From assembly GCA_026129135.1 (NCBI GenBank), contig JAHCIQ010000006.1, positions 186,001 through 250,000 on the forward strand: DNA of 64,000 nucleotides, given 5' to 3'. Below are positions 26,800 through 35,696 of the stretch, piece by piece. Within the stretch, counting starts at the first letter, position 1. The number at the start of each line of letters is the position of its first letter. The position numbers and the translations under genes were made by a program. Source of the DNA: Cyanobacteria bacterium TGS_CYA1. GTDB taxonomy: Bacteria > Cyanobacteriota > Vampirovibrionia > Obscuribacterales > Obscuribacteraceae. The notes under the pieces were generated by a model. That model was not told the DNA's origin, ran no database searches, and saw only the letters and a list, made by a program, of their open reading frames with translations.

Positions 26800-27372
26800 A
26801 TGGAAACGCTCACTTGCATCAAACATCATCTAACTACATTGAATACCAACGACATCTTCACCTCGCGTCAAATGCTTAGATTCGGCGCAAGGAAATACGT
26901 GGATCTGGCGCTATCCAGACTGGTTAGAGAAAAGAGAATTAAAAGATTGTCTTATGGAGTATTTTGTTTGATGCAAGAGTCAGAGGCATCACCGACGGTG
27001 CATGATGTGGTGGCGAAAAAGAAAGGAGGAAATAAAGTAGTTTTAGCAGAATTGATTACCGACCCCGTTGCACCCGATTGTAAGCTTATATACCTGACTG
27101 ATGGGTATTCGGGAAGTTTCCTGTGTAATGGAACTCGGGTTTTATTGAAAAAAATTTGTGACCGGAAACGCCAACTTTCTAGAAGTGAAATTGGTAGGAT
27201 TTTTTTAGCACTTTGGTTAACTGGTCGAAGAAACGTCGATGCAAAGTTGGTACACGACAGTATCAATAGGCTCTCTGCAATAGACAAAACCAGGTTGAAA
27301 AGTTACCTTCCCCTGCTTCCGGGATGGCTCCAAAACTATTTAATTGCTGAACTGAATCAGTTAGGTTTATAG
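26800..27372 (+). CDS. AbiEi/DUF6088-like protein with N-terminal winged helix (orphan)
   Basis: From the ATG at 26800 the protein has 190 residues. Its first 65 residues (IFTSRQMLRFGARKYVDLAL, then LVREKRIKRLSYGVFCL) are the winged-helix module typical of AbiEi-type antitoxins and of DUF6088 proteins. The remainder is basic and helical. In AbiE systems AbiEi represses its own promoter and neutralises the nucleotidyltransferase toxin AbiEii; no such toxin gene is next to this one, so it is either an orphan or has another role. The start is fixed by AGGAGGG 7 nt upstream; the longer frame from TTG 26740 lacks support. Convergent with korB, the stops 3 bases apart. Confidence 0.72.
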   Translation: METLTCIKHHLTTLNTNDIFTSRQMLRFGARKYVDLALSRLVREKRIKRLSYGVFCLMQESEASPTVHDVVAKKKGGNKVVLAELITDPVAPDCKLIYLTDGYSGSFLCNGTRVLLKKICDRKRQLSRSEIGRIFLALWLTGRRNVDAKLVHDSINRLSAIDKTRLKSYLPLLPGWLQNYLIAELNQLGL

Positions 27373-27375
27373 AAC

Positions 27376-28257
27376 CTAGATGAGTTCGTCAACCAGAGAT
27401 TTGTACATCGCCTTATCGATCTCGAGCGACTGTTTAACCAGTGCGCCTTTCTTCAAAGCGAGTTCGCCGTCTTCATATGTCGGCATTTCATGTTTGTAGA
27501 GAATGCCCAGGGGAATTTTTTCATCCCACTCATAAGATTTTTCAAGCGATTTGTAGAGATTCTCAGTTGGGTCGAAACCAGTGTCTTCCAGCTTGTAGAC
27601 GCGCTCTTTGAACCATGGATAAGTATTGATCTTATTGTAGGTGACGCATGGGCTGAATGTATCTACAAGTGAGAAACCTTTGTGCATCATTGCTGCAGCA
27701 ATCGTATCGGCAAGAAGTTTTTGTTCTCCTGAGAAACCGCGTGCGACAAATGTTGCTCCTGAAATCATTGCCAGGGCAAGCGGGTTGATGGGATTTTCGA
27801 TATTGCCTAGTGGTGTGGATTTGGTCTTGTGACCGATGCCAGATGTAGGTGATGTCTGACCTGTGGTCAGACCGTAAATCTGGTTGTCCATAACGACGTA
27901 GGTTACATCGAGATTACGACGCATAGCGTGAATTAAGTGTCCAACGCCGATACCATATCCGTCTCCGTCTCCACCAACGATCACAACTTTCATGTCTGTG
28001 TTAGCGAGGTGTACTCCAGTTGCTACTGGCACTGATCTGCCGTGCAAACTGTGCACGCCATAAGAGTTGATGAAACCAGGCAAGTTAGACGAGCAACCGA
28101 TACCTGATACAACCATCAGATTTTCAGGCTTGATACCATTTTTAGCAGCTGCTTCTTGAATCGATTTAAGAACACCAAAGTCGCCGCAACCTGGGCACCA
28201 ATCAGGATCGACTGGTCCTTTGAAGGTTTCGACTGGGAGTTCAGTTACTGTAGCCAT
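27376..28257 (-). CDS. korB: 2-oxoacid:ferredoxin oxidoreductase, beta subunit
   Basis: TPP-binding subunit of an enzyme that oxidatively decarboxylates a 2-oxoacid (probably 2-oxoglutarate) to the acyl-CoA while reducing ferredoxin. The 293 residues include WCPGCGDFG near residue 20, GIGCSSNLPGF (near 53), GDGDGYGIG (near 96) and the TPP/metal motif DNQIYGLTTGQTSPTS (near 123). It follows korA by 47 bases with AGAGG 11 nt before the ATG. No integral ferredoxin domain is present. Substrate choice between 2-oxoglutarate, pyruvate and branched oxoacids cannot be settled from the sequence; the two-subunit form with a fused gamma domain is most often annotated as KorAB. Confidence 0.94.
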   Translation of the reverse strand: MATVTELPVETFKGPVDPDWCPGCGDFGVLKSIQEAAAKNGIKPENLMVVSGIGCSSNLPGFINSYGVHSLHGRSVPVATGVHLANTDMKVVIVGGDGDGYGIGVGHLIHAMRRNLDVTYVVMDNQIYGLTTGQTSPTSGIGHKTKSTPLGNIENPINPLALAMISGATFVARGFSGEQKLLADTIAAAMMHKGFSLVDTFSPCVTYNKINTYPWFKERVYKLEDTGFDPTENLYKSLEKSYEWDEKIPLGILYKHEMPTYEDGELALKKGALVKQSLEIDKAMYKSLVDELI

Positions 28258-28304
28258 TTGTTAGTCCTCTGTTTATAAATGGATGCTTACGTTTGCAGTG
28301 AAAC

Positions 28305-30320
28305 TTAAGCGTTGACTGGGGATTCTTGTTTGAACTCGATAACCGATCCGGTGTTGGAGCCGATTTTGATTGTTCCGGCGCTCTTGTTGGTGATGCGCTC
28401 GGCAAGTTCGATTTCCCAAACTGGCTCGCCGGAGCCATTTTTGGAGTGAACTTTCAATGTCGAAGGGCGAAGTTTTTCCAGCGCGTGAGTTCTGAGATAG
28501 TGATAGGCCATTTCCATTGCTTCTGCTTCGCTGACAGAAAGATCCTTGGTCTTAGAGGCCAATTGTGCTTCTACTTCTTCCACAATCATCTTAGGCTCGA
28601 GCGGTTCGCCATCATATTTGGTGATGTGACCGTCCATCGAAACACCGGTTTGCATTTTGACGAACTGAGCCATGACGCTTGTGAAGTTGACTTCGACAGA
28701 GATTTTCTTTTTCGATTTAGAGAGAATCTCAGTGACTTCTTTGGTGTGGAATGGAGCTATGTATTTGATACACAAGAAATTGGTTTTTATTCCCTTCTCG
28801 TTTAGAAGCTCGGCGGCTTCTCTCACGACGCCCCAGGTAGAACCCCAGCACAGTAAGGTGACATCAGCGTTTGCTGGACCTTCCAGTTTTGGAGCAGGGA
28901 GTTCTTTGAGCATGTTTGCCACTTTGGTCATGCGTTTTTCCATGATTTTGCGGCGAACTGGGGGTGAGGTGAACATGTCCGAAATTAGGATGCCGCGCTC
29001 GTCGTGATCGTCTGAAGCAGTAACGTGGCAAGCGCCAGGAGTTCCTGGAAGTGCACGAGGTGAGATACCGGATTCGGTGAATTTGTATCTCTTGAATTTG
29101 CCATTTTTCTCAGCATCCCATTCTTTGATGTATTCAGGACGCTCGACTTTGACGTCGCAGGAAAGCGCCTCGGCATCAACGGTTTCAGGGTGCTCAGACA
29201 AGAGCAAATCGGACATCATCAACACGGGCAATTGATATTTGTCTGCCAGATTGAATGATTCCACGGTTGAAGCGTAGGCGTCAGCGATATCTCTTGGAGC
29301 AACAATAAGTCTTGGAAATTCACCTTGCGATGCTCCAAAGACTTGGAACAAGTCAGCTTGTTCTGTCTTGGTTGGAAGACCGGTACTTGGACCACCACGT
29401 TGTACTTCAACGAAGATAACCGGGACTTCCATAATTCCTGCCATTCCGACTGCTTCGGTCATCAGAGCGAAGCCACCACCTGCAGTGGCGCACATGGAGC
29501 GAACCCCACCAATACCGGCTCCGATTGCCATGTTAGCAACAGAAATTTCGTCTTCGCACTGTTTGACCAGGATGCCTGTTTTCTTGGCATTGGTAGCCAT
29601 CCAGTGAAGAATGGTGGACGCTGGAGTCATTGGATATGCTGCATAGAATTTGCAACCAGCAGCATATGCAGCCATTGCGATTGCTTCGTTTCCGGTGATG
29701 AATGGGCGACGTTTTTTGTCAGATTCCCATTTGCCAGCCACGAATATCGGTTTGGAAACTATTTTCTTGGCATATTCGTAACCAGCTTCGAGCAAAGCTA
29801 CGTTCATGTCTATGACTTCTTTGCCTTTGGCACTGAACGTATCAGTCAAAACTTCTTCGGTTTGCTCAGTTCCAAGTCCCATTAACCACATTACTGCACC
29901 CATGGCGACAGTGTTTTGCATGATTGGTTTTACTGGACCGTATTTTTTAGCGACTTCTTCGGTAACTTCTTTCATTGAAATTGGAAGGAGGGTGACGCCT
30001 TTCTTGATGAGCGATTCTTCACATTTGATGCGGTCGCTATTGAAAAGTATGAAACCGCCTTCATCCACTTCGCGGGCATGTCTTTCAATCGAATCTTGAT
30101 TAAGTGCAACTAGAACGCCGAGTTTGTCGCCATGGCAGGTGACTTTGCGATCCGAAATACGAACTCTCAACCAGATATGACCGCCACGGATGATGGACTG
30201 ATAGCTGTTATAGGCATAGACGTGCAAGCCAAATCTACCGCACGAACGCGCCAGGGTGTCTCCCGATTTATCGAGACCGTCACCAGCCGCTCCCGCGATG
30301 CCTATCGTTACTTCCTGCAT
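28305..30320 (-). CDS. korA: 2-oxoacid:ferredoxin oxidoreductase, fused gamma-alpha subunit
   Basis: The 671-residue product joins the gamma domain (about 1-190: GIAGAAGDGLDKSGDTLARS, SIIRGGHIWLRVR) to the pyrimidine-binding alpha domain (about 205-600: GNEAIAMAAYAAGCKFYAAY, CEDEISVANMAIGAG, RGGPSTGLPTKTEQADLF). It pairs with the beta subunit downstream to reduce ferredoxin at the expense of a 2-oxoacid and CoA. SD GAGAGG lies 8 nt before the ATG. The gene is 130 bases downstream of the histidine-rich gene, which follows nuoL. All four genes could be in one transcript, linking ferredoxin reduction to a NuoL-type proton pump. Confidence 0.95.
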   Translation of the reverse strand: MQEVTIGIAGAAGDGLDKSGDTLARSCGRFGLHVYAYNSYQSIIRGGHIWLRVRISDRKVTCHGDKLGVLVALNQDSIERHAREVDEGGFILFNSDRIKCEESLIKKGVTLLPISMKEVTEEVAKKYGPVKPIMQNTVAMGAVMWLMGLGTEQTEEVLTDTFSAKGKEVIDMNVALLEAGYEYAKKIVSKPIFVAGKWESDKKRRPFITGNEAIAMAAYAAGCKFYAAYPMTPASTILHWMATNAKKTGILVKQCEDEISVANMAIGAGIGGVRSMCATAGGGFALMTEAVGMAGIMEVPVIFVEVQRGGPSTGLPTKTEQADLFQVFGASQGEFPRLIVAPRDIADAYASTVESFNLADKYQLPVLMMSDLLLSEHPETVDAEALSCDVKVERPEYIKEWDAEKNGKFKRYKFTESGISPRALPGTPGACHVTASDDHDERGILISDMFTSPPVRRKIMEKRMTKVANMLKELPAPKLEGPANADVTLLCWGSTWGVVREAAELLNEKGIKTNFLCIKYIAPFHTKEVTEILSKSKKKISVEVNFTSVMAQFVKMQTGVSMDGHITKYDGEPLEPKMIVEEVEAQLASKTKDLSVSEAEAMEMAYHYLRTHALEKLRPSTLKVHSKNGSGEPVWEIELAERITNKSAGTIKIGSNTGSVIEFKQESPVNA

Positions 30321-30395
30321 TGTTGAAACCTCTCTAAAGCCAGATTGTTGAGCGCTTGCAAGCTAGACGCCCAAACACCCAAATGGTGTGAATAG

Positions 30396-30415
30396 ATAAC
30401 ATATCACAGTTATCC
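30396..30415. promoter_or_regulatory. Inverted repeat in the korA leader
   Basis: GATAAC-8 nt-GTTATC lies in the 130-base gap between the histidine-rich gene and korA, about 75 bases before the korA start. It has the size of a dimeric regulator site and could allow korAB to be controlled separately from nuoL. The protein that would bind is unknown. Confidence 0.3.
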
Positions 30416-30450
30416 TAAATGTTGAAAAGTGACGGCCTTTTTCTTAATAC

Positions 30451-30855
30451 TTAGTGTGACTGGCTCTCGTGCGTTTCTGGCACTGACACAGCCCCTGATT
30501 CAGGAGCGTGCGGAGCTTGTGCCGGCGCATGTTCGCCAGCTTCTGAGTGTTCGCCGTGTCCTGCGTGTTCGCCGTGTCCTGCGTGTTCGCCATGTCCGCC
30601 GCCAGTCGGGGTTGGGATTTGCATCCAGGTGCCCATACAAATCATCAAAAGTGTCATGGCAATGGCGCAAACACCAATGAGCATCTGGTCTTGGGGACTT
30701 TTCTCCGCAATCACTTCGCCAGGATCGACCGCAACATGATCATGGTCGTGGTCATGGTCATGAGTGTGGTCGCCATGAGCATCATGTGCGGAATGAGCAT
30801 GATTATGCTCGTGGTCGTGATTGCAATTACTGTGGTCCGAATGAGGTTGAGACAT
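30451..30855 (-). CDS. Histidine-rich single-pass membrane protein next to nuoL
   Basis: A 134-residue protein with 35 or more His. The N-terminal 40 residues are His/Asp-rich (HDHEHNHAHSAHDAHGDH and onward). One membrane segment follows at about 56-76 (MLIGVCAIAMTLLMICMGTW). After it comes a second His-rich part with direct repeats of GHGEHA (18-bp DNA repeats near 30540-30600). Both faces of the membrane therefore carry metal-binding tails. SD AGGAAC lies 8 nt before the ATG; the start is 17 bases after the nuoL stop, so they share a transcript. It could buffer or deliver Zn, Ni, Cu or Fe, but no known transporter domain is present. Family not recognised. Confidence 0.8.
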   Translation of the reverse strand: MSQPHSDHSNCNHDHEHNHAHSAHDAHGDHTHDHDHDHDHVAVDPGEVIAEKSPQDQMLIGVCAIAMTLLMICMGTWMQIPTPTGGGHGEHAGHGEHAGHGEHSEAGEHAPAQAPHAPESGAVSVPETHESQSH

Positions 30856-30872
30856 GTATTAGTTCCTGATCT

Positions 30873-32942
30873 TTAGGTAGTGGTCAAAAAGGCGAGCCAG
30901 GCAATTACGGCTACCCAGAAGAATATAACCAGAGCGTAATACTGACCTTTACCAGTCTGAGTGTATTTGAGCACTTCACCAGTGGCCAGAGTGACGATGC
31001 TTGCTCCGTTGACCAGGATCTGGTCAACGAAAATGCTATCGAGTGTTTTCCATGTTTTATCGAAAATAGGCAAGAAGACTTTGTTTACAAGCCCTAAATA
31101 GAGTTCGTCCCAATACCATTTGTTCAGTGAGAACAAGTAAAGTGGTCCTTGTTTTTCGACAATGTCTTTATGGAAGTTTATGGTCCGTGCGTAATACATC
31201 AAATAAGCAATGCCTACGCCAATCAATCCAGCAGTAGAAGAAGCTATGACCATAGTCCAGTCGACAACTTCTTGGTGAGGATGAGCCCAGTAGATGAATG
31301 AGCCGAAAGGATTTGCAGCCGGAGTATTTTCAAAGAAGGACGATTTGTTGAAGCCCAGCATGAATCCAGCTACGCAAGATGGAACTGCAAGGGCTACAAG
31401 TGGTGCCCACATCACGACCGGGACTTCATGCGCTTTTGTATTGCCTCTGTACTCGCCGGTGAATACGAGGAAAAAGAGACGAAACATGTAAAAAGCAGTA
31501 AGACCTGCAGTCAAGATCAGGATGCCACCCAAGAGCGGGCTTTGATGCCAGGCGGCCGAAACGATTTCGTCTTTGGAAAAGAAGCCGCTGAGCGGGGGCA
31601 GTGGCCATCCTGCAATTGAAGCAGTTCCAATCAGGAAACACCAGCCAGTGATATTCATTGGTTTCCAAAGTCCACCCATTCTCCTGATGTCTTGCTCGTG
31701 GTGGAGTCCGTGAATAACAGCACCACTACAAAGGAAAAGCATCGCTTTAAAAAATGCGTGAGTGAACAAGTGGAACATGCCTGCGCCATATGCACCGACG
31801 CCAAGACCTACGAACATATAGCCAAGTTGCGAACAGGTCGACCAGGCTAAAACACGCTTTATATCGAATTGGGTTAGCGCTATGGTCGCTGCCATGAAGG
31901 CTGTGAAAGCTCCAACGGCTGCCACCACAGATAGAGCAATACTATTTGTAGAACCATCTGGAGCCAGAAATATTGGATAGGCTCTTGCTACAAGATATAC
32001 GCCTGCTGCAACCATTGTGGCAGCGTGAATCAAAGCAGAGATTGGAGTAGGACCTTCCATCGCGTCTGGAAGCCAAATGTGCAAAGGAGCTTGAGCCGAT
32101 TTTGCCATTGGTCCCATGAAAATTAAAATTGCGATGAGCGGCATCGAAGTGGCAAGGAATGCCAGCTCAGGCGTCAGGCGATGGTCTTGCAAAGCCATTT
32201 GCAAAACGGAAGCCATATCTGCGCCTGTAGTTCCAAGCTGAGGTAAGAAAGCAAGGATTGTACCTCCGCCCCAATAATCTTTGGTGGCTAAATACAAAAG
32301 CAAAATACCAATCAGAAAGCCAAAATCGCCCACTCGGTTAACGACGAAAGCTTTGAGACAAGCGGCTGCAGCTGAATTCTTGTAGAACCAGAAACCAATC
32401 AGTAAGTAACTGCAAACGCCTACCAATTCCCAGAAGCCGTACATTTCAAAGAGGTTGGTCGAAACCACCAGACCTAACATCGAGCCAGTAAATAAGGATA
32501 GATAAGAATAAAATCTGGCGTAACCAGGGTCTTCACGCATATAGCCGTGTGTATATATTTGCACTAGCAAACTGATTGTGGTTACGACGACAAGCATCGA
32601 AGCGCAAAGGTTGTCAACCAAGAAGCCAACAGATAATTTGAAGTTCTCACAAACGAACCAGTCGAAATTTTGTTGATAGCCAGATAGCGCTGGTTGCATA
32701 ATCAACGCGTATAAAATGCTGAGAGAATGCAGAAATCCGACTGCCACAGCACCGACTGACAGGCACATTGCAAGCGTTTTGAACCATCGCTTGGCACCGA
32801 GTTTTGGTCCTGTCAAAAGGAAACTGGTTATGATGGCGAATCCGGCGAAAAATGGCAGAGCCACAATCATCCAGGCGTTTTCTACACAGCTTTTCAAGAA
32901 TTCGGGCGTTAACAAGTCTGGTTCCCCACATGTCTTAGTCAC
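30873..32942 (-). CDS. nuoL: NADH-quinone oxidoreductase subunit L
   Basis: Antiporter-like membrane subunit of complex I that drives proton pumping. The 689-residue polytopic protein shows the family core: FYSYLSLFTGSMLGLVVSTN, FWELVGVCSYLLIGFW with the conserved Glu, GPMAKSAQAPLHIWLPDAME with the channel Lys, and PTPISALIHAATMVAAGVYL. The C-terminal extension (about 560-689) holds the long lateral helix and a last membrane segment. The start is a GTG with no Shine-Dalgarno; a TAAAAT hexamer ends 4 nt before it. The gene is divergent from nuoM rather than in a nuoLMN order, and no other nuo subunit is in the window. Confidence 0.95.
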   Translation of the reverse strand: MTKTCGEPDLLTPEFLKSCVENAWMIVALPFFAGFAIITSFLLTGPKLGAKRWFKTLAMCLSVGAVAVGFLHSLSILYALIMQPALSGYQQNFDWFVCENFKLSVGFLVDNLCASMLVVVTTISLLVQIYTHGYMREDPGYARFYSYLSLFTGSMLGLVVSTNLFEMYGFWELVGVCSYLLIGFWFYKNSAAAACLKAFVVNRVGDFGFLIGILLLYLATKDYWGGGTILAFLPQLGTTGADMASVLQMALQDHRLTPELAFLATSMPLIAILIFMGPMAKSAQAPLHIWLPDAMEGPTPISALIHAATMVAAGVYLVARAYPIFLAPDGSTNSIALSVVAAVGAFTAFMAATIALTQFDIKRVLAWSTCSQLGYMFVGLGVGAYGAGMFHLFTHAFFKAMLFLCSGAVIHGLHHEQDIRRMGGLWKPMNITGWCFLIGTASIAGWPLPPLSGFFSKDEIVSAAWHQSPLLGGILILTAGLTAFYMFRLFFLVFTGEYRGNTKAHEVPVVMWAPLVALAVPSCVAGFMLGFNKSSFFENTPAANPFGSFIYWAHPHQEVVDWTMVIASSTAGLIGVGIAYLMYYARTINFHKDIVEKQGPLYLFSLNKWYWDELYLGLVNKVFLPIFDKTWKTLDSIFVDQILVNGASIVTLATGEVLKYTQTGKGQYYALVIFFWVAVIAWLAFLTTT

Positions 32943-33146
32943 AATGATTTTAACCAGTGAACGAAGTTATTAACAAATAAGTAGGCACCACATATGGTTT
33001 CCAATAGGGCGTAAATAGTCGCCCGTGGCGGAGTTCGAGATCTGGTGAAAAGATTCTTCTTTTCAATAATTCTTCAAGTACTAACACGCCTTATATACTG
33101 GGCGCGTGTGAAGCTGTAAGCGCGGACCAAAGAGGAAGCTTTTCAA
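32943..33146. promoter_or_regulatory. nuoL/nuoM divergent intergenic region
   Basis: 204 bases with no gene. On the minus strand TAAAAT at 32947-32952 is a candidate -10 for nuoL. On the plus strand TATACT at 33094-33099 is a candidate -10 for nuoM, with a poor -35 near 33070. Two small hairpins (GGGCG...CGCCC at 33008-33024; GAAAAG...CTTTTC near 33047-33065) lie in what would be leader or operator. None is strong. Confidence 0.35.
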
Positions 33147-34730
33147 GTGACAGACCCAGCCCTGATTTTAAACGTTCTTTTATTTCTGCCCCTGATTGCG
33201 AGTTTCGTCATTCCGTTCGTACCGGAAGACAAAGACGCAAGAGGTGTGGCGCTGTTCTTTTCTGGCGCGATGGTCGTCTTCTCGCTTTTTCTCTGGTCGG
33301 GATTCGATCCTCGAATTGCAGGAATGCAAGCCACCACTTATATAAATTGGATTTCTACACCAGTTAAAGTGGATTATCACATAGGAGTGGACGGATTGAG
33401 TCTGTCACTCGTTCTTCTCACTACGATTGTGACATTGCTCGCGGTGCTAGCTAGCTACTCTATTGAAAAGAGAGGAAAGCTTTACTACAGTTTTTTGATG
33501 CTTCTGACATTTTCTGTCATCGGCGTATTCGTTTCTTGCAACCTGCTTCAATTTTTTGTTTTATATGAATTAGAGTTGGTTCCAATGTATTTCTTGATCG
33601 CCATTTGGGGCGGTCCAAGACGTGGATATGCAGCGATGAAATTCTTGCTCTACACATTCTTTGGTGGAGTATTGATGTTCGCTGGACTCTTATATATGTA
33701 CATGCAGTTGATGGCGATGGACCCGGCTTCTGCAACTTTCGACATGACTTTGCTCGCTTCGTATGCAAGCAAACTGCCAGTAAATGTTCAGTGTCTGGCA
33801 TGTCTTGGATTTTTCCTGGCCTTTATTATCAAATTGCCATCGGTTCCTTTCCACACCTGGCTTCCTGATGCTCACGTCGAAGCACCGACTCCAATTTCAA
33901 TGATGCTAGCTGCACTGCTTTTGAAAATGGGATCGTATGGTCTGGTAAGAATTTGCATGGGCTTTTTCCCAGCCTTCTTTGCTGAATACGGACCCTGGAT
34001 ATTGGCTCTGGGTGCCATTAATATCGTATGGGGCGCAATGGCATGTCTGGTTCAAGAAGACATGAAAAAAATCATTGCTTTCTCCAGTGTTTCGCATATG
34101 GGCTTTATTTTACTTGCAGTTGGTTCGCTTTCAAATGCCGCCATCAATGGTGCCATATTTCAAATGTTGAGCCACGGTCTGGTATCGGCTCTTCTCTTCT
34201 TCATGGTGGGCACTGTCTATATCCGTTGTCACACTCGTATGCTCAAAGAAATCGGCGGTGGATTGGCTAATCAGATGCCGATACTCTTTTATTTCTGGAT
34301 GGTCGGCACCATGGCTAACCTGGGTTTGCCCGCGCTTTCTGGATTCGTTGGTGAAGTTTCTGTTTTCTACGGAGCTTTCACTTCGCCAATGGCACTTTCT
34401 GCCTCGCATGGTTCCTGGACTCGCGGCTGGACATATTTCGCTTGTCTGGGAGTGCTTTTGACTGCAGGATATATGTTGTGGCTTTTGAAACGACTTTTCT
34501 ACGGACCCGAAATGGAAAAATGGAAAGGTCATTTGTATGACGCAACAAGAACAGAGCGTCTGGTTGCTGCGAGTCTCTCGGTCATGATTTTGGCTTTTGG
34601 TGTTTATCCAATGTGGTTGATGAGTATGTATTCCAAAGTAGGAGATAGAATCACTCACTCTGTAATGGAAAAAATTCAAATCAGTCAAAAAGAGAAAGCT
34701 GAGACTGCCAAGATTTCGCTCAATAAATAA
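33147..34730 (+). CDS. nuoM: NADH-quinone oxidoreductase subunit M
   Basis: Second antiporter-like subunit of complex I. The 527 residues carry the NuoM landmarks: LYELELVPMYFLIAIWGG with the key Glu near residue 138, LAFIIKLPSVPFHTWLPDAH with the channel Lys near 232, VEAPTPISMMLAALLLKMGS, and KKIIAFSSVSHMGFILLAVG. Start is GTG with AGAGGAAG about 8 nt upstream. It is transcribed away from nuoL and followed by a convergent VWA gene only 24 bases past the stop. NuoN is not adjacent, so this is a split locus or a supplementary NuoL/M pair. Confidence 0.95.
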   Translation: MTDPALILNVLLFLPLIASFVIPFVPEDKDARGVALFFSGAMVVFSLFLWSGFDPRIAGMQATTYINWISTPVKVDYHIGVDGLSLSLVLLTTIVTLLAVLASYSIEKRGKLYYSFLMLLTFSVIGVFVSCNLLQFFVLYELELVPMYFLIAIWGGPRRGYAAMKFLLYTFFGGVLMFAGLLYMYMQLMAMDPASATFDMTLLASYASKLPVNVQCLACLGFFLAFIIKLPSVPFHTWLPDAHVEAPTPISMMLAALLLKMGSYGLVRICMGFFPAFFAEYGPWILALGAINIVWGAMACLVQEDMKKIIAFSSVSHMGFILLAVGSLSNAAINGAIFQMLSHGLVSALLFFMVGTVYIRCHTRMLKEIGGGLANQMPILFYFWMVGTMANLGLPALSGFVGEVSVFYGAFTSPMALSASHGSWTRGWTYFACLGVLLTAGYMLWLLKRLFYGPEMEKWKGHLYDATRTERLVAASLSVMILAFGVYPMWLMSMYSKVGDRITHSVMEKIQISQKEKAETAKISLNK

Positions 34731-34754
34731 GCAAACTAATAGAAAACTCGAAAC

Positions 34755-35696
34755 TTATTTAGGCAAATATTTTTCCGGGACCACTAGCTTTTGCATTGGC
34801 ACGATTGGCACGAGTTCTGGCGGAGTAAGTTTATTCTGTCCTTTGTTGGTCATGACCACACCAGAAATTGCTTGACTCACGCTATGCGAGATGCTGTCCA
34901 TGAGCTCTGGCGTCGTATGTGCGTCGTAATATTTTCCATTTGATAGTTTGGCGATACAGTCGAGTTTGCGTTTTGAATTTTTGTCTTTTAAATCGAGTCC
35001 CACAACATCCACTTTGATGTTGATGCCTCTATAAGGCAATGTAGCAATATATGCGCAGGGGTCTTCACCGCAGGTATCGGCACCATCTGTAATGAGAATG
35101 ATAGTTCTTTTGCCTTCGACGTCTCTCAGGTCGTTTTCTGCAGCTTGTCTGATTGCAAAAGTAAGCGGGGTCATTCCTGTTGGAATGATGCGTCTGATTC
35201 GCTTGATTATGGCGCCTCGATTGCCGATGCCGGGCGGTACGAGCAGAGCGCTTGCACTACAAGGACTGGGAAAGTTTATATGACCAAAGACGCGCAGACC
35301 TACTTTGACATCGCTGGGAATGCGCATGAGAGCCGTTTCGAGCACTTTCTTGGCAGAATCTATTTTTTGATCATGACCCTCCAACTTCTCATTCATGCTA
35401 AGTGAGGCATCAAAAATTATGAGAATCGTCACTGGACCACCAGTCTTTTCTGTGCCAGTTTGAAGCAGAGTTCCCTGGGTGCCAGTCTGTAGCATTGTAG
35501 ATTCAGTCCCTGTTTGAAGCAGGGTCGACTCAGTACCGGTTTGAAGCAATGTAGATTCAGTACCGGTCTGCAATGTCGTTTGCTGAGTACCGGTTTGCAA
35601 TGGTGGTGCAGTCGGAATTTCGTCGGCATTTGCCGGTGCGAAACACGATGAAAGATATAAAGACGATATTAGAGCTAAAGATTTATTTTTGAGCAT
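34755..35696 (-). CDS. Exported von Willebrand factor A-domain protein with nonapeptide repeat
   Basis: From the ATG at 35696 the protein has 313 residues. A signal sequence (LALISSLYLSSCFAPANADE) can be read either as a lipoprotein signal (LSSC) or as a cleavage after ANA. Six repeats of LQTGTxxTx follow (residues about 33-86). A VWA domain comes next with an intact metal site: DASLS, the Thr in GMTPL and the Asp in TDGAD. It binds protein ligands through a divalent metal. The longer frame to 35747 would run into the CAP gene; the chosen start overlaps that gene by 14 bases, so both are in one operon. Role probably adhesion or envelope assembly. Confidence 0.85.
   Translation of the reverse strand: MLKNKSLALISSLYLSSCFAPANADEIPTAPPLQTGTQQTTLQTGTESTLLQTGTESTLLQTGTESTMLQTGTQGTLLQTGTEKTGGPVTILIIFDASLSMNEKLEGHDQKIDSAKKVLETALMRIPSDVKVGLRVFGHINFPSPCSASALLVPPGIGNRGAIIKRIRRIIPTGMTPLTFAIRQAAENDLRDVEGKRTIILITDGADTCGEDPCAYIATLPYRGINIKVDVVGLDLKDKNSKRKLDCIAKLSNGKYYDAHTTPELMDSISHSVSQAISGVVMTNKGQNKLTPPELVPIVPMQKLVVPEKYLPK
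35439..35600 (-). repeat. 27-bp tandem repeat, about six copies, inside the VWA gene
   Basis: Six in-frame copies encode LQTGT(Q/E)xT(T/L/M). The middle copies are nearly identical in DNA, so copy number may vary between strains by slippage. It makes a Thr/Gln-rich spacer between the lipid or signal region and the VWA domain. Confidence 0.9.

Noticed and set aside
28326..28805. 159-codon plus-strand open frame over the korA 3' end
   Set aside because: Antisense to korA; no start signal and no recognisable motif.
29325..29885. 186-codon plus-strand open frame inside korA
   Set aside because: Lies wholly antisense to a well-conserved enzyme, has no ribosome binding site and its Cys/His/Phe-rich text has no domain character.
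30540..30600. 18-bp direct repeats considered as iterons or CRISPR
   Set aside because: They code for GHGEHA repeats in the histidine-rich protein and have no spacers.
33001..33060. GTTCGAG stretch near a short GGGCG/CGCCC stem, considered as a tRNA
   Set aside because: No acceptor stem, anticodon arm or 72-base cloverleaf can be folded around it.
34131..34688. 185-codon minus-strand open frame inside nuoM
   Set aside because: Shadow of the conserved membrane protein; composition rich in Ser/His/Gln as expected from antisense of hydrophobic codons.
35439..35600. Tandem 27-bp repeat considered as a CRISPR array
   Set aside because: Copies are directly adjacent with no spacers and stay in frame as LQTGTxxTx within the VWA gene.
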